This document shows, piece by piece, positions 55,533-64,000 of a stretch of 64,000 bases of DNA; the stretch's first letter is position 1, and each line of letters opens with the position of its first letter. This DNA is from Hippasteria phrygiana (Eukaryota; Echinodermata; Asteroidea; Valvatida; Goniasteridae): NCBI GenBank assembly GCA_037893225.1, contig JAZGUH010000113.1:1116001-1180000 (forward strand), read 5' to 3'. A model generated the notes under the pieces. That model was not told the origin of the DNA, ran no database searches, and worked only from the letters and a program-made list of their open reading frames with translations. The position numbers and the translations under genes are program-made.

Positions 55533-58500
55533 CCCAGATGTTTCAATTTTTTCCGGCTATCCAACCAGTACTACCCTCACCGGCAGCCGAAGCGACGTCA
55601 ACCCCTCCACTACCAACCACGACCAGAGCTAACTCAATCCAAGACCCACAACGCCCATCATCGGCTCCGAGACCAAGAATGGAACCAATACCTGGAGAAG
55701 GTCAGAGAACTACTCAATCCACAGAGCATGATTCCAAAGTAAACTTAATAGATGATATCATTCACAACCGAAGTGCAGGTGATTTTTCATTCGCCCACCT
55801 CAATGTAAGAAGTATAATGAATAAATTTGAACATTTTAAGATATTGATGTATACAAATCCATTTGATATCATCTGTTTAAACGAAACATTTTGTGACTCC
55901 TCAATCTCTGACAAAGAGCTTAACCTCCCCGAATACACTTTTGTCAGAAGAGATAGAAACCGTCACGGGGGTGGGGTGGCAATGTACATCCGAAATAATT
56001 TAACTTTCATCCGCCGTGATGACTTAGAAACAGATGATGTCGAGTGTCTATGGGTTGAACTCAAATGTATTAAGCAAAGGCAGCCTGTGCTTATAAGTTC
56101 TATTTACAGGCCACCCTCGAGTTCTGTTGAATTGAGTTTATAGACAAACTGAGTGGTATTATAGATAGAGCCTCATGTGAATGTAAAGAAATTATTGTGG
56201 TTGGCGACTTTAATTGTGATGTTTCCGAGGACGATAATGGTACTTCATCAAACCCTATAACTTCATGTTTTAATATGTTCCAAATGACGCAACTTATACA
56301 TTATCCTACCCGCGTTACTGATTTTACTGAAACAACCATTGATCCAATTTTTAGCTCTCATTCTGAACTTGTAAGTGAAAGTGGTGTCCTACCTGTCCTG
56401 ATTAGTGACCACTATCTTGTTTACGGTCTTCATAATTGGAAAGCCCCCCCAAAAAGAAGGCCGTTCCATTAACTTCAGAAGTTTTAAGGATATAGACAAT
56501 GACGCTTTTCAAGACGACCTCCTTAATGCCCCATGGGACTATGTCCATAATTGTCATGATGTTAATGAAGCATGGTCAATATGGCACTCTCTGTTTATGA
56601 GTATTATTAACCATCATGCACCAATTTAATAAAAACGTATTCGTGGTGCATCGTTGCCTTGGCTCGATGGGGAAATTCTAAAAATGATGCGGCAGCGAGA
56701 TCTTGCAAATGAAATCGCTAAACGTTCAGGCTCACAAAATGACTGGAATACATACAAAAAGCTGCGAAACATGACTACTGAAAAATCCGCAGCAAGAAAA
56801 GCGAATACTTTAAATCAACCATCGAGGAAAATAAAGGCAACTCATCCATTCTGTGGAAAAAACTAAAAGAGGTTCTCCCCAACAAACAGAAAATTATTCC
56901 AAAATCTATTCTTTCCCAGAATGGGGAATTTGTTGATGATCCCACCGACATTGCTGATACATTTAATGAACATTTTTCTACAATCGGAACACGTATGGCC
57001 AGTAATGCCCCTTCATGTGAACTTGAAGTGGACAACACATGTATCCACTCTTTTGTTACAGATTCACTTGATGAAAAATGCTTACTGCCTGATATTACAT
57101 GTATTACAGAAGACTATGTTCAAACGCAAACATCATCAATGTCTGTCGGGAAAGCAACAGGACCGGATGGAATAAGTGTGAAAATGATTAAAATAGCGTC
57201 TCCGTACATAACTAAATCCTTAACACACATCTTCAACCTCTCGATAAGATGTGAGCAATACCCTAGAGAGTGGAAACACGCCTTGGTTACACCTATTCAC
57301 AAGGGTGGAGACAAATGTAATACAACTAACTATCGGCCTATTTCAATACTGCCGATTATCTCTAAGATTCTAGAAAGATGGATACACTCTGCATTATATT
57401 CATACCTTGATGAAAGTAATCTGATTCCTCGTTGTCAGTCAGGGTTTAGGCCCTTACACTCAACTGAAACCACTCTGTATGATTTAACCAACAAATGTTT
57501 TCAGGCTATGGAGCGTGGGCAAATGACAGGCACTGTTCTTATAGATTTAAGTAAAGCATTTGACTCTGTTAATCACGCAACTCTCCTAGATAAACTTGAA
57601 AGGGTGAATATGTCAACCTCTGTAATCAACTGGTTTAAGTCATATCTAAGTGAACGTAGTCAGTCCGTGAATATTGAGGGCAACATATCTAAGACCCTAC
57701 CACTTAACACCGGCGTACCACAGGGACCAATTTTAGATCCACTGTTATTTATTATTTATACAAGTGACCTACCACTTTGTATCCCTAAAGAGTGTAATTT
57801 GTTCATGTATGCTGACGACTCAACATTAACGTGTAGTTCTACCAGTGTTGATGAGATAGAGAACAACTTGAATACAGCCCTACATGTAGCTAGAATTTAC
57901 GATTGGTGTGTCAAAAACAAACTTACAATAAACGCCAGCAAAACCAAATCCATGCTCATTGGAACTAAACAAAAAGTATCCAGTACTGACCTTAATGTCA
58001 GTATCGCTGGTAGTCCAGTGGTAAAGGTGAACTCTTGTAAATGTTTGGGTGTTATTATTGATGAAACTTTCAGTTGGGGGCCCACACGTTAAATACGCGA
58101 AGAAAACCGTTTCTTCTAAATTAGGTATGCTAAATAGAATCCGCGACCATGTTCCCCAAAGCAGCCTCCACTCTCTTTTTGTTAGCTTTAATTAGTTATG
58201 CCATCTTTAGATTATTGTAGTACTGTATGGGGAGGACGGTACACATCTCACGACAATATTCTTAATAAATGTCTGAAAAGAGCCGCTCGGATAATCCTTA
58301 AGTGTGCATTCTTAACTCCTTCAGCCGATATGTTTGCTAGACTTAATTGGATGTCATTTTCTGAAAGAGTTTAATATAAAAAGGCTTTTCTTGTCTACAA
58401 ATGTATAAACAAAATTACTCCTTTGTATATATGACAAATCTGTTTACACCACTTATTCAGAATCGTGAAACGAGACAATCCACTGACATGGCGCTGAAGA

Positions 58501-58660
58501 TTCCTTTTGCAAAAAAAAGAATGTTAAGCCTCAAGCTTTGCTGTAACAGGTACAATCATATGGAATAATTTGCATAGTACAGTTGAGAACCATGACTTCT
58601 CTGACCTCGTTCAAATCTGAACTACATCAAACGTTCAGTCAGTAATATTTCCGCAAATAT
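55529..58660 (+). pseudogene. CR1-like ORF2: endonuclease and reverse transcriptase
   Basis: It starts at ATG 55529, overlapping the ORF1 stop as ATGA. APE endonuclease: FSFAHLNVRSIMNKF, ICLNETFCD, YRPPSSSVE, VVGDFNCDVSE, and a SDHYLVYG end (~56410). RT: YRPISILPIISKILE, QSGFRPLHSTETTLYDLT, VLIDLSKAFDSVNHATL, GVPQGPILDPLLFIIY, MYADDSTLTC and KCLGVIIDETFSWG, intact in one 366-codon ORF (56995-58092). Frame breaks near 56135, 56450 (C/A homopolymers), stops near 56628, a shift near 56805 and another near 58078 (G/C run) disable it. Beyond 58092 the thumb/C-terminus is heavily degraded. Confidence 0.88.
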
Positions 58661-59127
58661 ATATTTTTTCGCTGTCTCACTGATTATACAAATCTAAATC
58701 TGTGCTGATCTACGAAGTTTACAAACTTGGTTGCCATAACAATAAGGAGCCGGATGGGAATTTTCCCGTGTTTTCTCCCAAAATGGTTTTTCGCGTTTTT
58801 TTCTCCCCTCCCGTAATCAGCAAAATATTATAGGCATACTTTTTCTTGATGTCACAAAATATTTCCAAATTTTGTGTTCACTTAACACACCTCATAATTA
58901 GAGATGTTGTTTCACACTGTACATGTAGTTGTAATAGTTGTACAATATGTATACTAGTTGCTAAACAGTGCTGCTATTTTAGTGTATTGTATTTATAATG
59001 TATTGTACTTGTACATGTGTGTATTCATTTGTAAATGTATTGTATGCAGGGCCCCAATGGAAACCAGTTTTAAACTGTTTGGGCATACCCTGGGTAAAGA
59101 AATGTAATAAATAAATAAATAAATGCG

Positions 59128-59170
59128 AGGTCAAGTACTCAGGTCAAAGGTCATGTGAGGTCAAGTTGTA
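59128..59170 (+). promoter_or_regulatory. Cluster of AGGTCA half-sites at the LINE target (speculative)
   Basis: AGGTCA occurs at 59128, 59141, 59148 and 59158. The second and third are spaced by one base (DR1-like), the third and fourth by four (DR4-like), and the left target copy adds two more at 53863 and 53876. Nuclear receptors bind such direct repeats, but AGGTCA-rich simple sequence is also common as a neutral repeat, and no gene is adjacent. Confidence 0.2.
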
Positions 59171-60770
59171 AAAGAGGCTGGATTTGCAAAATTGGTCATT
59201 GTGCTATTGTGCCGATTGAGGTGTCAAAATGTGCAGAGAACATTATTAACATTTAAAGGGACACATTGCCTTCAAATGTCATGACATTTTACTGTTTGGA
59301 AATGTTCCTTATCTTTTATAAGAGTTGTTCATGCAAAAAAACACGTATAATGTGTTGTAATTAGTGATTAGTGATTACGAAACAAAAAAATTGGCCGCTT
59401 ACCCCTGACATCTGACCCGCGATACATAGACTTATTTCCAGTACTAAATACCACCGTCTAAATAATGCGCAAAATACGCTGTGAGAGTCTTTAGGCTGGC
59501 GCCGCAGCCAGTGGCCTTGTGAACCTATCAGATGATCGCCAGGTACAATTCTCTACCTCTCGACATATATCGCCAGTGCTGCGCGCCGTGCCACAGTACA
59601 TCAAAATGGATCAACAGAACGTACTTCAACCAGATGCGACTGGAAATACGACTGGTGAACACAGTCCGCCATTTTGTGGAGTCAAAAATTTGGTTCTACA
59701 AAATGGCGGACCGTTATTTGTCACGAAATTAAACAAAAAACACGCAATTTGAAGGGATAGTTAATGTGAATCTTTATATTCTACTTTAAAAAAAAGCTTC
59801 CCAACCATATCCATTTCAGTTTTATAGCCCAAATCGCAAAATCCAAAGCAATGTGTACCTTTATAGCAGGCGAGACGTGTGGTTCGAGAACCACCTTGCT
59901 CTTTTTCATTTCAGTTCTGCATGCATTTGCGTTAGTACTAATTTGCGTGTTCTTTCGCAATGTTTGAAACTCACTAAACATGTACATGTTCTAATCTCTG
60001 TTCTACTCATAATTCATAAAGAATGATGAAAACTGGTGAAATCAGAGTTGAACTGATTCTAAAAAAATCATAACATGGCAATACAGAAAGGGGTCAAAGG
60101 GGTCAAAATCCTCCACAGATCAGTGCAATGAAAACAATGTGAAGTTGTGAACATTATAAGGCTGTTCGATATCCATTTATTTTAATACTGAAAAATCGGC
60201 AAAAATATATCGCGATATTCGATATTATCGTGATGACGTCACTTTTTCCTTACCGGAAGAACGGAGGAATTAAACAAAATACATACGGGGTCACCGGGAT
60301 CGGGCCTGCCGAGATTGAGCTCGGATACGCTAAAAATTGGCTGGCCGGCAAGATCAGGGCAGGCAGGACCGGGAGGCCGGGTTGACAAGGCTTCACTCGT
60401 TGAGAAGTTGGAGTACTACGACATTCACCTTCAGAAATACTAGCGTTTGTTTCTATTTTGGCATTGTTGATTAGTAACATGAGCTGTAAAAGAAAAATCT
60501 TGTGTACACGTACACAAGACAGACATTGTACAAATGTACAAGTACAATGCATGCACCTGTCACAGTCGTTCCTTTTTTTAAAACCTTTTATCAAAATGGT
60601 CTCGCCCAGTTTATTTAACGTAACTTTAGACTGGTGTCCTTTTTTTGTTGGTGTCTTTCTTTAAAACCTTTTATCAAAATGGTCTCGCCCAGTTTATCTT
60701 AATTTCTCAGACTGGTTTGAACCGGTTTTTGGCCATGGCTTTCCAATCGTTTTCTTTTGTTTGTTTGTGT
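59171..60770. other. No gene recognised
   Basis: A 77-codon plus ORF at 59519-59752 and a 114-codon minus ORF at 60250-60594 lack recognisable domains. A short direct duplication of AAAACCTTTTATCAAAATGGT (about 20 bp) occurs near 60579 and 60663. Confidence 0.4.
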
Positions 60771-60772
60771 TT

Positions 60773-61639
60773 GCCCCTTTCCCACTTACACGATTTTTGC
60801 TACGATAGAGCACGATTTTTCAAAGTTGAAAAATCGTGCTCAGTCGTGCTCTACCATAGTAATTCACACTCAAAAAGTTCAAGGTCAATCGAATTCTACG
60901 TCTTGTCAAGACGCTATCAAGACGCCGTCAAGATGTGGTACGGCAGTAGTGCGATAGTGCCACGACAGTGTTACGGTAGAGTTACGACATCGTCAAGATT
61001 TGTCACGGCGTACCAAGAAATGCCAAGATTGTACTACGACGTCACAACGGCGTCAGTACGATTTCAGAAGACGCCCGTGCGACGCCAGTATGATTTAACA
61101 AGACGCCTGTATGATTTAATTAATCACATGACGGAAAAGGCCCCCTTTTGCGCGTCTTTTTCTTAAGTTCGGCATGGCAGCTTGTGTGCACTTTTATTAA
61201 ACAAGAGACATGTGATAAAAAACACACGATCAGCAAGAGACACGTGATAACAAAATCATGTTCTTGCTGGCGTCTTGTTTAAGTCTTGTTAGGTCGCAGC
61301 ACCATCGTAGCGGCATCGTAGCGAAGTCTTGGCCTACCGTAGCTGTTGCGGCCACCAGTACGAATGAACAAGACGCCGTCACGACATACCACGACAACGT
61401 TATGACTCTAATACGATGCTGCTGCGGTGGACCACGATTTTTTCCACTGCTACGGTAGAGCACGATTTTTTTGAACATTCCAAAAAAATTGTGCTACTCC
61501 ACGGTGCCATCAAGATCTACTATGGTGCGCTACGGTGGACCACGATTGACCACGAACATGGCCACGACGCCGTTGCGATTGTAAATAATTGAAAAATCGT
61601 GCTCTACCGTAGCAAAAATCGTGTAAGTGGGAAACGGGC
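60773..61639. mobile_element. Foldback element with ~50 bp TIRs and CGTCAAGACG-rich interior
   Basis: The left end GCCCCTTTCCCACTTACACG and ATTTTTGCTACGATAGAGCA match the inverted right end GCTCTACCGTAGCAAAAATC and GTGTAAGTGGGAAACGGGC. Further copies of AGAGCACGATTTTT lie inside both arms (60807, 61447), giving a tandem character. The interior has many AAGACGCC/ACGTCG motifs. ORFs up to 173 codons appear to be incidental. No clear flanking duplication. Confidence 0.75.
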
Positions 61640-62045
61640 ATTACCTGGCTGTCCAAGGGCGTCCCAACCAACCGTTCGGTACTTGTGCATGTGCACCTTT
61701 CTATTAGCGAAGCTTCTTTTTGTTAACCAAAACAGTAGGATAGATCCTTTATTTACAAATAGACTAATTGCTGCATTTGAACAATAAATTAGCTTCTAGA
61801 GTCAGGATGCACCCTTGGTGTTAAACGGTGTCTTTCTTTTGTAAATGAGTGAAGTGTGGAAGTAGTTGGAAATAAAGAATAAAGTAAAAATAACACTGGG
61901 TAATTTTGAGAGAATGCCTTTTTGGAAGGTGTGGAGGGAAGTGAAATCAGTGAAGGGAGGGAGAATGAAACATGATGTGCTAGAGAGAGGGTGCTGCCAG
62001 AGTTAGCCATTTTATCAACCGACTCCCCTGCAATCTGTGCCTCAG
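61640..62045. other. Probable intron upstream of the 62046 exon
   Basis: No recognisable coding sequence. The stretch ends in CCGACTCCCCTGCAATCTGTGCCTCAG, a strong polypyrimidine tract and acceptor. Confidence 0.4.
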
Positions 62046-62218
62046 TTAACACATTCTGGTGTTAAAGCTTTTAGCTTGGTGAAAGTCACCAAGGCAGATT
62101 ACGCCCTGCAACTAGTTTGCTTTTGCGTTGCCAACTTATTCTTTGGCCCTGGAGTCTCCATGGTGGCAGGCACTACTCAATCTGAGCGAGGATCAAACTT
62201 CCACTTTTATGGAAATCC
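62046..62218 (+). CDS. Penultimate coding exon of an unidentified gene
   Basis: A 173 bp exon between a strong acceptor (CTGTGCCTCAG|TTA) and consensus donor (AATCC|GTAAGTG). Only one frame is open: LTHSGVKAFSLVKVTKAD, YALQLVCFCVANLFFGPG, TTQSERGSNFHFYGNP. It ends with two bases of a Pro codon that are completed by the next exon. I do not recognise the family. The YALQLVCFCVANLFFGPG stretch is hydrophobic enough to be a buried strand or short membrane segment. Earlier exons were not found and may be outside the window. Confidence 0.6.
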
Positions 62219-62592
62219 GTAAGTGTTTGAATATTGTCTCGTGATTTCTTTTTGGCAAACTTTAAGACCGAAAATTGATGTTTTATGCTTAGCCTAATTA
62301 CGAAAGTCACCACACGGTCTTTGAACTTATTTTGATATATAAAAGGAAAACTGATATAGATGTTCAGCTCTGATTTTGTGTTAACCTACTTTTACGTTCC
62401 TAGAATTAATCAAAGTTTGAAAGAAAATGTTTTGAAGAAAATGTTGTTTTGGGGTTATTGTGAAGTTCCAAAATTGACCCGATAGTCTGACACATTTGAG
62501 ACTACAATTTGTGTGATAATATTTATTGTAGTTTAGTGTGAATATATGGCAAGTATTTCCGAAGTCCAGGTTCATGTGTATTGAATCTTTAG

Positions 62593-63207
62593 ATGGCCAT
62601 ACATCTGGCTGAAGGACGGGACGAGATCCTACTCCGGTCAAGTTCGCTACACCTATGAGCAAGTTCGGTTGGGCGACTAGAGTGACTAGACTTAACCATA
62701 GTCAATCTAGATGTCACTCGAACGCTGCGTGGTTTGACTAGCTCGTCCAACTGGATCAACCTATCTCCGGACCAAGGTTTCTCTAGTCACTCGCGAGTTA
62801 CGTCACGGTTTCAAGATGGAGGATAGGTAAACTGGGCAAGTTTTGCAAATGTTTACGGTAAATTGTTAGTTTTGTCCAATAATAATAACTCTTTGCAATA
62901 ATATAATGAATTATTTATTGAACTAAAGTTAAGTAGGGAAAAAAATAAAATAATAATAGAAAATGAAAATGACGTACATTATTTTGCTTTGTTAACAATT
63001 AGCAGACGACATTCTTTACAGTTTGTTGTTCCTACACAAACTAGATTTGACGTAGTTGATCGACTAGATGCGTTCGAGTGAAAACAGACCACGCATGCGT
63101 GATTTAAATCGCAAAATTGACAAAAGGGACTAGATCAGCAGCACCCGAACTTGCTCTATACTGACGGTACTGAACCGAGGGCCACCCTAAGAGGGCTGGA
63201 CCAGTGA
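62593..63207 (+). pseudogene. Terminal coding exon interrupted by a 500 bp MITE
   Basis: After acceptor ATCTTTAG the exon continues the frame: (P)WPYIWLKDGTRSYSGQVRYTY, then a MITE at 62657-63156. When the MITE and one TAT are removed the frame goes on TDGTEPRATLRGLDQ to TGA at 63205-63207. With the insertion present the frame would read into the MITE and stop at TAG a dozen codons later (EQVRLGD then stop), replacing the last ~15 residues. Polyadenylation signals AATAAA at 63594 and 63614 follow. The product is unidentified; whether the gene still functions with the altered end is unknown. Confidence 0.6.
62657..63156. mobile_element. Harbinger-like 500 bp MITE in a coding exon
   Basis: Ends GAGCAAGTTCGG and CCGAACTTGCTC, flanked by TAT at 62654-62656 and 63157-63159. 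A 3 bp T/A-rich duplication and GAGCAAG/GGGCAAG-type ends fit PIF/Harbinger. The interior contains many (G/A)ACTAGA and CTAG motifs and a CpG-rich GTTACGTCACGG; no ORF. Continuity of the host reading frame after excision supports the boundaries. Confidence 0.78.
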
Positions 63208-63660
63208 ACCCTACACACTCGAGGTGAAAAGGCTAGGGTTGGGTGTAGTGGAGTGATCAGGCGACCAAAGGGGATCCGCTAATCTGCCCACTACTATTTC
63301 ATAATTATTGTAAGAGGAAAAGGAAGCTACACTACATGTAATTGTATGTATATAATTGTTTTGAGTTGAGGTCAAATCCTGAGTTACTTAAAGTAAGGAA
63401 TCGACCATTTCTTGTTTTTGTTTGTTTTGTGGATTATTTTTTTGAAGATTGGATTTGAAATTAAATACAAGATGAGCTAAGTTCCCATGTGAATAGAAAA
63501 GTATAAGAAGAAAGCCATATAGTCAGATTTATCAGAAAAATTCTTGAAACTGACATATATATATTTTTAACCAATCCGTGAGTAAATTTGTAAAATAAAG
63601 ATTGTAAATATTGAATAAATTTGTACATAAAGTAAAGAGAATGAATCTTGAGTTCACCCG
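63208..63660 (+). other. Putative 3' untranslated region
   Basis: AT-rich sequence following the terminal exon, with AATAAA at 63594-63599 and 63614-63619. The transcript end would lie near 63620-63650. No alternative gene is visible. Confidence 0.45.
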
Positions 63661-63714
63661 CCTTTTATTCTGTATATGTTTGGACCGGGTTTGACAGCGC
63701 CACACGTGTTTGTC

Positions 63715-63970
63715 TTTTCTCAAGACGAATTTCGCTACGCGTTAGCTGCGTGTACGTGCATTGTACACTGGGAAGTGGGAATAAAACGGTGGCATTCAGT
63801 GCAGATGCTTGCACTTGACCAAGGCTAGCAACAAAGCAATGCACATGCGCTTTAGGGGTTGGCATTATTGAACAATTGCTCTAACCCCAGCCATGTGCAA
63901 GACGAGGTTTGCAACACGTTAGCTGCGTGTACGTACACTGTACACTGGGTTGTTTGCACTTGACCAAGAC
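63715..63970. repeat. ~176 bp tandem duplication
   Basis: CAAGACGAATTTCGCTACGC then GTTAGCTGCGTGTACGTGCA and TGTACACTGGGAAG near 63721-63775 is repeated, with substitutions, near 63898-63950. TTGCACTTGACCAAG(G/A)CTA follows both copies. No gene recognised. The unit probably continues beyond the window. Confidence 0.7.
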
Positions 63971-64000
63971 TACACCAACGATCATGGAATATGCACGCAC

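Larger units (their letters stand above)
53884..59127 (+). mobile_element. Nearly full-length CR1-like LINE with 21 bp TSD
   Basis: AGGTCAAGTACTCAGGTCAAA is present directly at 53863-53883 and 59128-59148. Between them are ORF1 (SGNH domain), ORF2 (endonuclease and RT), a 3' end GGGCCCCAATGGAAACCAG...ACCCTGGGTAAAG and a (AAAT)n tail at 59108-59124. The start codon of ORF1 is only 14 bp inside the left duplication, so any longer 5' UTR has been lost. One stop in ORF1 and several frameshifts in ORF2 make it inactive, though not very old. Confidence 0.88.

Noticed and set aside
59128..59170. Functional nuclear-receptor response element
   Set aside because: AGGTCA spacing looks suggestive, but no gene is adjacent and similar GGTCAAAGGTCA simple sequence occurs elsewhere (for example ~18629); kept only as a low-confidence note.

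Overview
The window reads as intergenic or intronic DNA from an animal, most likely a marine invertebrate and plausibly an echinoderm. Evidence: no prokaryotic operon layout, GT-AG split exons, moderate AT richness, the TACATGTACATGTA microsatellite scattered throughout, LINEs of three clades, hAT, P-element, piggyBac, Tc1-like and Mutator-like elements, and foldback elements whose inverted repeats are built from 11-17 bp minisatellite units (the organisation described for sea-urchin TU elements). The taxon is an inference. Almost everything recognisable is a mobile element or a remnant of one.

Layout. 1-14 kb: no convincing gene; three copies of a ~210 bp TTAA-flanked MITE, a foldback element with 9 bp target duplication (4686-5399), a 980 bp near-complete palindrome with 10 bp target duplication (11879-12858) and another long inverted repeat (13205-14030). 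14.8-18.95 kb: a large foldback with arms of 14 bp repeats (CGTCGAGCGTCGCC type) holding a second foldback (15830-16998). 20.2-29.0 kb: one minus-strand I/Nimb-type LINE with gag-like ORF1, endonuclease, RT and RNase H, split by three later insertions: a TIR element with a Crypton-like ORF, a Tx1/L1-like 3' fragment, and a plus-strand CR1/L2-like LINE with an open RT. 31.0-38.3 kb: a plus-strand gag-like zinc-knuckle ORF interrupted successively by a 4.3 kb hAT element, a piggyBac-type MITE and a 1.4 kb TTAA element. Removing each insert with one target copy restores the same reading frame.

40.98-50.67 kb: a minus-strand THAP/P-element-like transposase gene (THAP9-like) with phase-compatible exons, decayed in its catalytic part and loaded with MITEs; its large intron contains a 4.3 kb foldback (46036-50369) filled with ~145 bp repeats rich in TGACGTCA and a tRNA-like sequence. 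51.58-52.66 kb: the clearest foldback, with a short and a long arm carrying the same order of 16 bp unit variants. 53.88-59.13 kb: a nearly full-length CR1-like LINE with SGNH-domain ORF1, an ATGA ORF1/ORF2 overlap and a 21 bp target duplication.

62.05-63.6 kb: the best candidate for a host gene, the last two coding exons of an unidentified plus-strand gene. A 500 bp Harbinger-like MITE sits in the terminal exon, and excising it restores a longer C-terminus. The window is therefore a transposon graveyard where insertion order can be read from reading frames, and its most unusual component is the set of foldback elements with minisatellite arms.
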